Below are positions 35,501-45,200 of a stretch of 64,000 bases of DNA, in pieces. The position numbers were made by a program, and so were the translations under genes. Location of the stretch: the NCBI RefSeq assembly GCF_002007605.1, contig NZ_CP019799.1, positions 3,450,001 to 3,514,000 on the forward strand, read 5' to 3'. Numbering within the stretch: the stretch's first letter is position 1; the number at the start of each line of letters is the position of its first letter. Source of the DNA: Cellvibrio sp. PSBB023 (lineage in GTDB: Bacteria; Pseudomonadota; Gammaproteobacteria; Pseudomonadales; Cellvibrionaceae). The notes below the pieces were generated by a model. The model saw only the letters and a program-made list of their open reading frames with translations, ran no database searches and had not been told where the DNA came from.

Positions 35501-36567
35501 GCAGCGCTGGCCCAACCTCGCCAACCTTCGACAACATTGTGTTCGTTAACACCAAAATGGATAGCCATATCGCCGCTGGCGGCTGGGCAGGCTTAGGGGT
35601 GAATTCACAACCTGTCGCTAACCCCGCAACAGGTACGGCCACTACCGGCTGGCGCGAATACAACACTATGGATATGAACGGCAACACCGTGAGTTTGGCT
35701 GGTCGTCAGTTCAGCTATGAACTTTCATTGGCTGACATAAACGGCTATTGCAGCCGTGCACAAGTATTTGCTGGCTACAACAATGGTGCCGGTTGGAATC
35801 CATTGCCGGATGACACTAGTGATTGTATGAATGTGGATGGTGGTTCTGACGGCGGATCAAATTCATCGGCAAGTTCATCCGTTATTTCCAGCGTGGACAA
35901 CTCATCAAGTTCTGACGCGTCAAGCGGTGTGAGTTCATCAGCTAGTAGTGTTGACGATGGTGGTGCCTCATCAAGTGAAGCGAGCAGTTCATCCAGTAGT
36001 GCAGCGGCGGTGACGACGACTTGGACACCTAACTACGCTGATCTGCAAACCGCAGTAGCTTCTGATCCGGCTACAGGCGCGAATGTGAATTTTACCGGCA
36101 ATGTAGCGCCCTATAGCCTTGCGGGTTTCAACTTCTATTCTCCAAGCGATGGTCGTTTGCGTTTGCACAATAGCGGTACGGCTTATGCTATTAACTACAA
36201 CGGTTCATCATTACCGAATGAGCCGTTGACCTTGGTAGAAGGCACTAGCGGACAAGTGGATCCCAAGCTGCTCAATGTCTCCGGTGGCGTTTCACGTTAT
36301 GTCTCAGTGGCTTATGTTGCAACGCCCAATCCGGTGACACTGACTGTGGTCTATTCAAATAGCTCAAGTAGCTGTGTGAATGGGCAGATTGCCGTGCTTG
36401 ATCAAACCGGTAAAACCCACAAGGTGGCGTCTGCTTGTGGTACTGAACAATCGGTAATGTCGGTAACGGTGACTGATCCTAATGTTACTGAACTGTTCAT
36501 CCTGAATACTCGTAGCGGAGACGCTGGCGGCGGTATTCGTATCTGGAATATTGAAATTACCAAATAA
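32506..36567 (+). CDS. Pectin methylesterase (CE8), multi-domain surface lipoprotein
   Basis: The product is 1353 residues. Lipobox MIGC (Cys18); N-terminal cassette domain (about 62-215; GIFLDAAVANIGYRT); Ser linker; LamG-like module (325-532); Ig-like domain (532-628); SbsA-type Ig domain (628-770); CE8 catalytic beta-helix (773-1095); Ser linker; C-terminal beta module (1167-1353). Catalytic residues are visible: Asp in SEQDTLLLKG (about 906), Asp in AGNVDFIWGY (about 925) and Arg in YLARS (about 996). It removes methyl esters from homogalacturonan, releasing methanol and making the chain a substrate for pectate lyases encoded nearby. The cassette is about 93% identical in DNA to that of the lyase gene at 42292. 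Confidence 0.9.
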   Translation: MKISILSITVLSVLMIGCGGSSSGKKNTSSASSLSSSSVSVSSISSAETSSAQSSSLAPVATGIFLDAAVANIGYRTATQEGFTSVNGEFNYRLGELITFFIGGLELPSVMAAEIITPLEIANAQSLEDNQVINILRLLQSLDKDGDASNGIEITAEAIAAGTVLDFTVAPAVFAELPAVKALLQAAGSANQELIPAEQAVAHFQTTLELINGPSSSSSSQSSIIVVEPSSSSASSQAVVASSSSILSSSSAASSDIVVETSSSAASSEVIAESSSSSTSSEIIVETSSSAVSSEVVTSSSSVASSDVAVSSSSIASSAAPVDPNVWACPTSGLYFCDDFSGNNYDKWNIRADATNTSGPNGTFDVADDSGNYVLRYTAASTGGILALVKPEQFTGVTSADYYVEAKLRPRANGTTGNKQLYILTRYQDDNNWYAGALNVQNANTSTQVEIAKMKAGVLTRPKQVKKPIDQGTKDLLDGKWYTLRFEVLDSTLTVYLDGENLGSITDTDFTTAGLIGLWTANKSFEIDDIKVGNANDKPASLLISPAATTYAAEVGDAARVINVTAKTDMGADDEFTVTSSDNSVVSVSTSGTSVTLSPVGVGTATITFTSVSKPDLVRNITANIAPQFVMPTATYNLNGLTVPAVGEVDAYEDATLKLTFDSAPILGTAGSIRIFKTSDDSVVDTIGLVDQKDDIGYGTLRSIKTRPIRIDGNTASISLHANKLEYGTSYYVAVIGSVFTGATLAGQPFEGIGKASGWTFTTRAAGPDISKTTLTVDDDGSTADFRSVQGALNFVMKNIALDTPATINVRNGVYEEPLYLRNKNNLTIQGESREGTVIQYPNNELLNSGSDGRALMVVATADMLTLDTLTLKNTTLIGAGAQAETIYFNSPTGRLIAKNANFISEQDTLLLKGWTWFYNTLVAGNVDFIWGYSKASLFEKSEIRSIGRSTGNNNGGYVLQARVEAAGDKGFVFLNSSLTKGAGPTNELPIDGTHYLARSAGPTSPTFDNIVFVNTKMDSHIAAGGWAGLGVNSQPVANPATGTATTGWREYNTMDMNGNTVSLAGRQFSYELSLADINGYCSRAQVFAGYNNGAGWNPLPDDTSDCMNVDGGSDGGSNSSASSSVISSVDNSSSSDASSGVSSSASSVDDGGASSSEASSSSSSAAAVTTTWTPNYADLQTAVASDPATGANVNFTGNVAPYSLAGFNFYSPSDGRLRLHNSGTAYAINYNGSSLPNEPLTLVEGTSGQVDPKLLNVSGGVSRYVSVAYVATPNPVTLTVVYSNSSSSCVNGQIAVLDQTGKTHKVASACGTEQSVMSVTVTDPNVTELFILNTRSGDAGGGIRIWNIEITK

Positions 36568-36584
36568 AATTTATGTTAACCCGA

Positions 36585-36612
36585 AAAACGATCGGCTTTG
36601 TCCGATCGTTTT
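36585..36612 (+). terminator. Intrinsic terminator of the methylesterase gene
   Basis: AAAACGATCGG (36585-36595), loop CTTTGT, CCGATCGTTTT (36602-36612), then GTCTTT. The stem is strong; the U-tract is partly interrupted. Confidence 0.75.
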
Positions 36613-36665
36613 GTCTTTAGGCTGGGATGCAAAAAAAACCAAAGTAGTAATAGAGGTAAATAGTT

Positions 36666-38702
36666 ATGAAGCACACCAATCTTGTTCTCAGCCTTACTGC
36701 TGCGATTGCACTTACTGCCTGTGGTGGTGGCGGTAGCAGCAGCGGAACGAATAACTCATCCACACCGCAACTCAGTTCCAGTGCGCCAGCGGTGTCATCT
36801 AGTCCTTCATCTGTGGCAAGCAGTACATCGGCAACAGTAGAGAGTAGCTCGTCATTGGTGGCTAGTACGGAAAGTTCTTCCAGTCTTGTTATTGGGGCTA
36901 GTAGCAGCTCCTTAGTGTCTAGCTCTGTAACTGGCACAGTATTAAGTAGCTCGTCATTGGTTGCTAGTTCTAGTTCTTCCAGTCTTGTTATTGAGCCTAG
37001 TAGTAGTTCCTTGTCGTCTAGCTCTGTCAGTAGCGCAGCAGTAAGTAGTAGCAGTGCCAGTAGTGTGGCATTTGATTTTACCAGTTGTGACAATTTCAAT
37101 ACCGCGCAAGGTTTTGCAGCCACTGGCAGTGGGGTTACTGGCGGTGCAGATACTGGTCTGGGCAACAATATTGTTACCGTGACTAATGGTGTACAACTCA
37201 ATAATGTTTTACTGGCTACCAATACAACCTATAAAGATAAACCGCTGATAGTGTATATCGATGGCAAGATTACTTGGGAAAATTCCAACAATGCAGAAAT
37301 TCGTTTACGTCGCAGTAATGTTTCTATTATTGGTTTGGAAAATAGCGGCGAATTTCATGGCGTGGGTATCCGTATCAGCCACGGTGCCAGCAATATTTTA
37401 ATTCGCAATTTATTGATGCATGAAGTACCGCAAAGTAGAGGTGCTGGTGATCATATTAATTTGGATGGTCAAGACGGTGCCGTCAGCAATATCTGGATTG
37501 ATCACAACGAGTTTTATAATGATCTAACCGTCGATAAAGATTTTTATGACGAGTTAGTCAGCGGCCGCAGCCGCGTGCACAACGTGACTATTTCCTACAA
37601 TATTTTGCGCGATAGCCAAAAAACTTCGCTTTGGGGTTCCTCGGATACCGCTGTAGAAGAAGACGTTGGTCGCACTATTAGCTATCATCACAACTACTGG
37701 AAAAATGTCGTTTCACGTTTACCTTTGTTCCGTTTTGGTGAAGGGCATTTGTGGAATAACTATTACAGCAGCGTAACGGGTTCAGCGATCAACTCGCGTA
37801 TGGGTGCCAAAATTCGCATCGATAACAACGTATTTGAAAACGTGAAAAATCCAATTCTGTCAGTCGATAGCGACATGGTTGGATATTGGAATGCAACCGG
37901 TAATAGTTTTACTGGCGTGACTTGGGGTAGTACGCCCGTTGCAAATTGCACTACACCACCTTGCTATGCCGGCACCAGCGACTCGGTAACTACCGATTTC
38001 ACACCGCCTTACAGCTATAACGCAATGCCAACGGCAGATGTTAAAACTCACGTAATGACTTACGCGGGTCGCAACAAAATCAACAACTGTTTGAATTTGC
38101 CGGAAGCGAGCTCATCTTCATCCAGTAGTGAATCTTCGAGCTCAAGCAGTGCTGCGAGTGGTGCAGATGTAAATACTGCTTGGGCCAGTTTTGATCCCAA
38201 TACTTATGTCAGTATTTTGTCTAATCCTGATGTTGCCACCACTAATAATGCAGTTATTCAGAGTTCGACTGCCCGTAGCGTGAATGGATTGAATTTCTTT
38301 CACAATGCGACCGGCAGCTTGCGTCATCGCGGTGGATCTAATCTGGAGTGGAACTTTAATGGTACCGGCTTTGCGTCGGGTGATCCTGTTGCAACAGTAG
38401 GTGCGGCGGCAGAAGAAATGCGAGCATACATCGGAGTGCCTGTGGATGCGGGTAGAGCAGTCACCATTACCGTTGTACATCGTAATTCCACTTCTGCTGG
38501 CACTGCGCTGGGTTCAATTGTATTCGTGGGTAGTGATGAAAATGTTCTTGCTAAATATGATGCCAAAGTCGGTACGGCTACTACGACTACATTCAGTCTC
38601 CCGGCAGGGCATACCCAAACAGAAGTGAAGTTTCTTTTCTCTCGTGAGGGTGGCGGTGCAGGTGGTATGCATGTAACTTCAATTGATAAAGCCTATAACT
38701 AA
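36666..38702 (+). CDS. Pectate lyase, family PL1, surface lipoprotein
   Basis: The product is 678 residues. Lipobox LTAC (Cys19), a long Ser linker (23-137) with an internal duplication, a PL1 parallel beta-helix (about 140-475), a short Ser linker and a C-terminal module (about 500-678). PL1 hallmarks: WIDHNEF (about 276) beside the calcium site, SYHHNYWKN, and the catalytic-region Arg in SRLPLFRFGEG (about 350). It cleaves de-esterified homogalacturonan by beta-elimination, with calcium. The C-terminal module is shared with the lipoprotein at 29379, including a converted tract. The spacing to the methylesterase gene is about 100 bases, with a terminator between. Confidence 0.9.
   Translation: MKHTNLVLSLTAAIALTACGGGGSSSGTNNSSTPQLSSSAPAVSSSPSSVASSTSATVESSSSLVASTESSSSLVIGASSSSLVSSSVTGTVLSSSSLVASSSSSSLVIEPSSSSLSSSSVSSAAVSSSSASSVAFDFTSCDNFNTAQGFAATGSGVTGGADTGLGNNIVTVTNGVQLNNVLLATNTTYKDKPLIVYIDGKITWENSNNAEIRLRRSNVSIIGLENSGEFHGVGIRISHGASNILIRNLLMHEVPQSRGAGDHINLDGQDGAVSNIWIDHNEFYNDLTVDKDFYDELVSGRSRVHNVTISYNILRDSQKTSLWGSSDTAVEEDVGRTISYHHNYWKNVVSRLPLFRFGEGHLWNNYYSSVTGSAINSRMGAKIRIDNNVFENVKNPILSVDSDMVGYWNATGNSFTGVTWGSTPVANCTTPPCYAGTSDSVTTDFTPPYSYNAMPTADVKTHVMTYAGRNKINNCLNLPEASSSSSSSESSSSSSAASGADVNTAWASFDPNTYVSILSNPDVATTNNAVIQSSTARSVNGLNFFHNATGSLRHRGGSNLEWNFNGTGFASGDPVATVGAAAEEMRAYIGVPVDAGRAVTITVVHRNSTSAGTALGSIVFVGSDENVLAKYDAKVGTATTTTFSLPAGHTQTEVKFLFSREGGGAGGMHVTSIDKAYN
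36843..37046 (+). repeat. Imperfect tandem duplication inside a Ser linker
   Basis: Two units of about 100 bases start with AGTAGCTCGTCATTGGT at 36843 and 36945; both also contain AGTTCTTCCAGTCTTGTTAT. They differ by point changes and one 3-base gap and stay in frame. The linker has therefore roughly doubled by slippage or unequal exchange. Confidence 0.75.
38409..38671 (+). repeat. Gene-conversion tract, copy 2 (partner 31932-32194)
   Basis: See copy 1: one difference (38522) in 263 bases, against roughly 18% divergence immediately upstream. Confidence 0.9.
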
Positions 38703-38720
38703 GCAGTTGATAATCGACTA

Positions 38721-38746
38721 AAAAACCGGAGTAAACTCCGGTTTTT
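38721..38746 (+). terminator. Intrinsic terminator of the pectate lyase gene
   Basis: AAAAACCGGAG (38721-38731), loop TAAA, CTCCGGTTTTT (38736-38746). Confidence 0.92.
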
Positions 38747-38814
38747 TATAAAAAATTTCATTTTTTGAAAATATTAAAATTTAATTAACTGAGCGAAACA
38801 CTTAAGAATAGTTA

Positions 38815-38838
38815 AAGGCGACATTAGGAACCAATATA
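38815..38838 (+). promoter_or_regulatory. Conserved leader element B, copy 1
   Basis: The 24 bases from AAGGCGACATTA to CCAATATA match 41838-41861 at 21 positions. It lies 84 bases before the lipoprotein start at 38922. The second copy precedes the decayed lipoprotein gene at 41949. Probably part of a shared promoter or regulator site. Confidence 0.55.
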
Positions 38839-38921
38839 CTGCTTCTTTGGGCCACTCCGGGTTTATGAGTGGTAATTGTTGCGTCTGGAAAAATAAAAAC
38901 CGTTTTTATCAAGGATCAACT

Positions 38922-41654
38922 ATGCAAAAAATAATAGCGGCCACTGTTGCCATCAGTGCGTTGATGATGGGCTGTGGCGGTTCAGGTGGAAAGTTAACGC
39001 AACCAACCCAGTCGAGTTCGGTTACTGTGGTTAGCTCGGTTGCATCCAGTTCGATTGCGCCTGGTTCAATTGCATCAAGCTCAGTGTCAGTGAGTTCGGA
39101 GTCTCTCAGCTCCATACAGGTTTCAAGTAGTTCATCTTCCGTAAGCTCTGAGGACGTCAGCTCAATATCAAGCATTGAGTCTTCGTCATCCGAGGTAAGC
39201 AGTAATTCATCCAGCAGCAGTGCGCCTTTGTTAACGGGAGTTTTTCTGGATTCTGCTGTAGTGAATATTGGTTATCGCACACAGACCACAGTGGGTTTTA
39301 CCAATGAGAATGGAGAGTTCTCTTATCGCGAAGGCGAGTTAATTACGTTTTTCATTGGCGCGTTGGATTTACCTAGCGTAATTGCTAAAGACATCATTAC
39401 CCCTTTGGATATGGCTGAGGCCAGTGGATCGAAAACTAATGTTCTAATGAATATTTTGCGCTTGTTGCAAAGCCTTGATGTTGATGGCGATGCGACAAAT
39501 GGCATTCAAATTACAGATGAGGCTTTGGGTGCAGCTGAATGGATGGATCTTACTCTTCCCATACAAACCTTTGCCCAATTACAAGATGTAGAGAATTTGT
39601 TATGGGCATCGGGTGGTGTTAATAGTCAATTTATTCCTGTAAAACAGGCTTACGATCATTTTCAAAAAACCTTAGCGTTTATTAATGGTACAGCATCCAG
39701 CAGCTCCAGTGAGACTTCAACCAGTTCCACTGCGAGCAGTACATCAGTGAGTGAAAGCTCAAGCTCATCTACATCAAGTCAGGCATTACCAGCGAATAAC
39801 ATTCTGCCATTTATCGAAAACTTTAACGTGGTGAGTGCAATTCAACTTTTTGCGCCCGCTTACAAAAGTTTGCTTGAACCGGGCGATGATCCCAATCCAT
39901 CTTTTTATTATTCCACCGCTGGTTTGGATGCTGGTCGCATAGTGGCGAGTAATGGTCAGATGACTATTGGCAATGCGCGCATGACGTTGGGGCAGCGCTT
40001 GCAAACTACAGGTACACATATTAATCCTGAGGCCTTGCCTGTTGATTACAAAGTAAATACTACGACTGATGCATTGGCAGTTAGCTTCCCCGCCACGACA
40101 ACTTGGGGCGAGTTGGATCTGAGTCATCCTTGGAAAATGTCTTTTTGTGTGAAAGAAGCGGAAGCGTTAAACGGATCAGCGAGTAATCAGCAATTTATGG
40201 TGTACATCGATAACAACCAATCGGTTTCCAGCTTTTCTATTCACGGCATCAAAAGTTTGGCGAAACAGCTCAACGTGACTAACTTTGCGGCGGGCAAACG
40301 TGTTGAAATTAATTTCCCAGGTGAAGTGTTGATTGGTGGTCAAGCGATTGATGCTGTATTGCAAAACCTTGGCACAACGACATCATTTATTCAGTTGCGC
40401 TTGCCAAGTGCAGCAGTGGTCACCATGAGCGAACTCTGGGTTGGTTATCAATCAGATACCACTACTGAACCAACAGCGACTAGTTGCACAGCGGGTACGC
40501 GTGAACCTAACTGGAATATCGCACCAGCTCCTAGCGTTCCAACGGTGCCTAGCGTTGAATCGAGCAGTAATCAAATTAACGTTAGTTGGGAAGCCGCAGC
40601 GCGTGCGACAAGTTACACACTGGCATACAACACAGTTGATTCACTGGAAGGCGCAACACTGGTTGAAAACCTGACAGATACCTCGTTCACAATTACCGGC
40701 TTAGCCAATGGCACTACCTATTACGTATTTGTTAGCGCACATAACGTCAGCGGTGAAAGCGGTTTTGGTCCGAGTGCCGTAGTTGTACCCGAAGCACCTG
40801 TCGTTGCGCCGGGCGTGCCAACAGGTTTGAAAATTTATGGTGATAACCAAAGCGCGTTAGTCACTTGGGCAGCCACTGACGGTGCGCAAAACTACAGCCT
40901 TGCGCTTAACACTGTGAATGACACTGCGACTGCGACAGTTGTTACGGGTATCACTGATACCTTTAATCGTCTGACGTATTTGGTTAACAACACCCCCTAC
41001 TATGTATTTGTTAAAGCCGTTAACAGTGCAGGCGAGAGCGAGTACACAGCTGCTCAAGTAGTGATAGCAACGGCACCCGCGTACATTTACCAAGCCAATT
41101 TAAATCTCACCAAGGATTTATTCTTCGGTAGCAATGGCTCTGCGGTGCAAACACTCGGCGCGGCCTCTGAAATTCCTATGCATTTCATCGCGGGAGGTGG
41201 CTCTGGTATCACCTTGGAGGAAGGTGGAATCCGTTTGGCTTCCGGTGGTCGTTTTACAATTGGTCAGGTGGTTGCACCAAATATTGATGGGGTACTGACA
41301 CAAACCAATACTGCGCCAACGGATATGAGTGTCAATGGTGTGTTGGATCTAAGCGGTTATTACAAAATAATTATCAATGTAGCAAGTGCACCGGATAACA
41401 TGGGACTTTTCCAAGTATTTTTGGACAACAACACCACTGCGGGCGCCAATTCCATTCACCAAACTACCGCCAACTCGCGTCTGATCAACAGAACTGTTAG
41501 TACCATTACCGATGGCGAGGAAATTGTGTATGAGATGAATACAAATCATCGCGGTACCGCCACATCATTTATTCAACTGCGGGCAGATAGCGCAGTAGGA
41601 GCAGAAGGGATTTTGATTAGTGGTATTCGGATTGAAGCTATGGATCCACCATAG
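38922..41654 (+). CDS. Surface lipoprotein with cassette domain, two jelly-roll modules and two fibronectin type III domains; no enzyme domain seen
   Basis: The ATG at 38922 has AAGGA upstream and gives a lipoprotein signal (LMMGC, Cys17); the longer frame from 38847 is less likely. The order is Ser linker, N-terminal cassette domain (GVFLDSAVVNIGYRTQT), Ser linker, jelly-roll module 1 (from about 39785), two Fn3 domains (40530-41075) and jelly-roll module 2. From the first jelly roll on it parallels the lipoprotein at 29379 (both have GNARMT, then LGQRLQTTGTHINPEALP or a close variant), but it lacks that protein's C-terminal module. Probably a substrate-binding lipoprotein. Confidence 0.8.
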   Translation: MQKIIAATVAISALMMGCGGSGGKLTQPTQSSSVTVVSSVASSSIAPGSIASSSVSVSSESLSSIQVSSSSSSVSSEDVSSISSIESSSSEVSSNSSSSSAPLLTGVFLDSAVVNIGYRTQTTVGFTNENGEFSYREGELITFFIGALDLPSVIAKDIITPLDMAEASGSKTNVLMNILRLLQSLDVDGDATNGIQITDEALGAAEWMDLTLPIQTFAQLQDVENLLWASGGVNSQFIPVKQAYDHFQKTLAFINGTASSSSSETSTSSTASSTSVSESSSSSTSSQALPANNILPFIENFNVVSAIQLFAPAYKSLLEPGDDPNPSFYYSTAGLDAGRIVASNGQMTIGNARMTLGQRLQTTGTHINPEALPVDYKVNTTTDALAVSFPATTTWGELDLSHPWKMSFCVKEAEALNGSASNQQFMVYIDNNQSVSSFSIHGIKSLAKQLNVTNFAAGKRVEINFPGEVLIGGQAIDAVLQNLGTTTSFIQLRLPSAAVVTMSELWVGYQSDTTTEPTATSCTAGTREPNWNIAPAPSVPTVPSVESSSNQINVSWEAAARATSYTLAYNTVDSLEGATLVENLTDTSFTITGLANGTTYYVFVSAHNVSGESGFGPSAVVVPEAPVVAPGVPTGLKIYGDNQSALVTWAATDGAQNYSLALNTVNDTATATVVTGITDTFNRLTYLVNNTPYYVFVKAVNSAGESEYTAAQVVIATAPAYIYQANLNLTKDLFFGSNGSAVQTLGAASEIPMHFIAGGGSGITLEEGGIRLASGGRFTIGQVVAPNIDGVLTQTNTAPTDMSVNGVLDLSGYYKIIINVASAPDNMGLFQVFLDNNTTAGANSIHQTTANSRLINRTVSTITDGEEIVYEMNTNHRGTATSFIQLRADSAVGAEGILISGIRIEAMDPP

Positions 41655-41694
41655 ATTTTCCTTTTAGCAAATGTCCAGTAACTGAGGTTTAGTC

Positions 41695-41720
41695 AAAAAC
41701 CGGAGGAAACTCCGGTTTTT
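41695..41720 (+). terminator. Intrinsic terminator
   Basis: AAAAACCGGAG (41695-41705), loop GAAA, CTCCGGTTTTT (41710-41720). Almost the same hairpin as at 38721, so the 3' ends of these neighbours are duplicated too. Confidence 0.92.
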
Positions 41721-41837
41721 ATGAGTTAAAAAAGCATATTGAGTGATTAAGTAACAGCGAGATAGGTTTTTGGTAAAAAAATCTGTGCTATCAAATCAAA
41801 AACTTGATAAAAATCGTGAAACGATCAAAAATGACGC

Positions 41838-41861
41838 AAGGCGACATTATGCGCCAATATA
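41838..41861 (+). promoter_or_regulatory. Conserved leader element B, copy 2
   Basis: Second copy of the 24-base element at 38815-38838 (three differences). It lies about 88 bases before the ATG of the decayed lipoprotein gene at 41949, keeping the spacing seen at 38922. Confidence 0.55.
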
Positions 41862-41948
41862 AAAATGATAAAAACACAGGTTCGCCTGACATCTCTTCGG
41901 CATTGGTTTGGTTATCGAATTATTAAAATAACCTAGAGAAAGCAGCCA

Positions 41949-42122
41949 ATGAAAACTCTATCCCTAATCACGTCAAGTTTTGCCGCTTGTGGCGGCAATA
42001 TTCTTTTGTCTGGCATTAGACAATCTCTCAGGTTACTTCTCGTTCGTCATTTCTGGCGCTTTATTCCTACAGCGCATCTCGCCGCTATTATTTTTTATCC
42101 ACCTAATCACCCCCTGTACTAA
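41949..42122 (+). pseudogene. Remnant of a surface lipoprotein gene (signal peptide and lipobox only)
   Basis: A 57-codon frame begins MKTLSLITSSFAACGGN, closely resembling the start of the lipoprotein at 29379 (MKKLSLISTAFLGSALVACG) but shorter in the hydrophobic part. After the lipobox Cys it reads into unrelated sequence and stops. A purine-rich site (GAGAAAGC) and leader element B lie upstream. The best reading is that a paralogous lipoprotein gene was deleted between here and leader A of the next gene, leaving its promoter and first codons. Confidence 0.55.
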
Positions 42123-42185
42123 CCGCGCACTTTTTGGTGCACAGAATTTTTATAGTCAGAAGTCGGCCAACCGGCTCAGCAAAAA

Positions 42186-42291
42186 CGGCAATTGTATTTG
42201 GTCTTGATAAACAGCATGAACGCTGCGTTTTTACGCGGTGATTTCTGCTATTGCGACAATAAAAATTACACCGATTTATCAGGAATCAACA
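42186..42291 (+). promoter_or_regulatory. Conserved 5' leader A, copy 2
   Basis: It aligns over its full length with 32401-32505: CGGCAATTGTATTTGGTCTT, GATAA, a GACAATAAAAATTACACCGA segment and ATTTATCAGGAATCA before the ATG. The homology continues into the coding region. Confidence 0.65.
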
Positions 42292-45200
42292 ATGAAAATA
42301 TCAATTCTATCCGCTATTGTAATTAGCGTACTGATGGTTGGTTGTGGTGGCTCAAGCTCCGGTAAAAAAAATACCAGCTCAGCCTCTTCACTCTCCAGTT
42401 CATCCGTATCTGTTAGCAGTATTTCCAGTGCAGAAACCAGTTCTGCCCAGGCCAGCAGTTTGGCGCCTGTGGCGACGGGCATTTTTCTTGACGCTGCCGT
42501 CGCCAATATCGGCTACCGCACCGCTACCCAAGAAGGTTTTACCAACGTCAATGGTGAATTTAATTATCGCCTTGGCGAGTTAATTACCTTTTATATCGGC
42601 GGACTGGAATTGCCCAGTGTGATGGCGGCTGAAATTATCACGCCATTGGACATTGCCAATGTACAAAGTTTGGAAGACAACCAAGTCATTAATATTTTGC
42701 GTTTGTTGCAAAGCCTTGATAAAGACGGCGATGCATCAAACGGAATCGAAATTACCGCCGAGGCAATTGCTGCCGGTACGGTGTTGGATTTCACGGTTGC
42801 CCCGGAGGTGTTTGCAGAATCACCCGCGGTAAAAGCCTTGTTGCAAGCTACCGGCAGTGCGAATCAGGAATTAATTCCTGCTGAGCAAGCGGTGGCTCAC
42901 TTTCAAACGACGTTGGAGCTGATTAATGGCCCATCGTCCAGCAGTTCCAGTAATAGTTCCATCCAGTCATCAGTTATTGTTGTTGAGCCTGAGCCATCAA
43001 GTTCGTCGGCAAGCAGTACACCAGTGGTTGTTGAGCCATCAAGCTCATCAGTTAGCAGCACACCGGTTGTCGTAGTTCCATCAAGTTCATCAGTAAGCAG
43101 CGAGACAGTTGCTTCCAGTGCTTCTGTCAGTAGCACGCCTGATATTGAAGTACCTGGTGGTAGTTCATCCAGTATTTCATCTGAAGCGAATGGTCTTCGT
43201 CCTGCAAAAATGGAAGGTTTTGCGGCACATGCCGGTGTGACAGGTGGTGCAGGTGGCCCAGTGATCACCGTTACTACCGGTACTGAACTTAATGCAGCGC
43301 TGTGTGGCGTACGCAATGGCAACAGAACTGCGCCGGTTACTATTATGGTGAACGGCACTATCAATCACGGTAATACCACGGCGCAAGGTTGTGATACACA
43401 GGGTGATGTTATTGAAATCAAAAAGACCAGTAATGTTTCAATTATTGGTGTTGGTACCAATGCATTATTTGATGAAATTGGCATTCATGTGCGTGATGCC
43501 TCCAATATCATTATCCAGAATGTTCATATCCGTAATGTGAAGAAAAGTGGTTCACCTACCTCTAATGGCGGTGATGCCATTGGCATGGAAACCAATGTTG
43601 ATCGCGTATGGATTGATCACAACTGGCTAGAGGCATCCGGTGGTGAAAAAGATGGGTATGACTCGCTGTTAGATATGAAATCTGGCGTAACTAACGTAAC
43701 CGTTTCTTACAATCTGTTTAACGATTCCAGCCGTGCAGGTTTAGTCGGCTATAACGATAGCGACACCAATACCAATATTACATTCCATCACAACTGGTAC
43801 AAAAATATTGAACAGCGTACGCCGTTAATTCGCAATGCGTTGGTTCATATTTATAACAACTATTGGTCTAACCCATCACAAACATACATGATTCATGCGA
43901 TTAACTCTCGTGCCAATGCCCAAGCATTGGTAGAAAGTAATTATTTTTACAACGTAAATAATCCACTAATTGCATCCAAGGATTCGCCAACGCCCGGCTG
44001 CTGGCAAACCAATAATGACAACACGGTACTGCCGACTATTTATTACAGCCGCACCGTAGAAAACGGCCAGGCTTGGGCGATTCCGGCGGTAGTTGATGGC
44101 CAGTTGCAATCCACTTGTGAAGTAAGTGTGCCTTACACCGTCACCATGGATGCGGCTAATAATATTCCTGCTATTGTGATGGCGAATGCTGGCGTGGGTA
44201 AAATTGGTAATGGCGGAGATTCTGGCAGCAGTGTACCCAATAGTAGCTCTTCAAATGCAAATTCATCAGGTGCTAACTCTTCAAGTAGTAATACATCAGG
44301 CGGACAATCATCCAGTGTGGTTTCTTCTGAATCCAATAATGGAGAGGGTTCAAGTTCTATTGCGTCAAGTAGTGCACCGGCGATTGTAATTGTAAATACC
44401 AGCTTGCCGTTCTTTGAAGATTTTAACAACGTGGTAGATGCAACAGGTTTTTCCAGTACGGCCTACAAAGCATTGCAAACGAAAGAGTCGCCTTTTTATT
44501 ATAGCAACAGCGGTACACCGAATTTTGCTAATGGTCAAATGATATTTGGTAGCGCCCGATTGTCATTAGGCAATACCACAGCGGCAACTCCGACTACAGC
44601 AGCTGATACAGTTACTACTGGTGAATTCGACTTAAGTAAACCTTACCGTATTTCTTTCTGTGTTAAAGCAGCGCAAGGCGCAGGTACATTTCAAGTATTG
44701 ATTGATAACAACACTACAGGTGCGACTAACTCAATTCATATGGGTAGTAGCCGTATTTATAGTGTAGCGGCGAATAGCATCAGTACGGGTCAGCGAGTAG
44801 CCATTAATTCTACAATTGGTGGCGCGACTTCATTTATCGCATTGCGTGCAGAGAGTACGGCACAAGTCACTATTGATGACCTGTGGGTTGGCTACCAAGC
44901 TGATACCAGTACCGAACCTGCTGCTGAGACTTGTGCTGAACCTACCCCTGCTGCACCTAATGCGCCTGTAGTTACTGCTGGTGATCAACAACTTTCTGTA
45001 AGCTGGAGCGCTGTTAGCGGTGCTACCAGTTACGAGGTGATTTACAACACGGTAGATTCAATTGATGGCGCAACAGCATTTGAAAATAATCCTGTTACGG
45101 GTACCAATGCCGTTATTACGGGTTTAACAAATAACACTCCTTACTTTGTATTTGTGCGAGCCGTGAATGCTAACGGCAATAGTGAGTACAGTGTGAGTGC

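Noticed and set aside
32506..36567. LamG-like module considered as a second catalytic domain
   Set aside because: No acid pair or lyase residues could be seen; it reads as a binding-type beta-sandwich.
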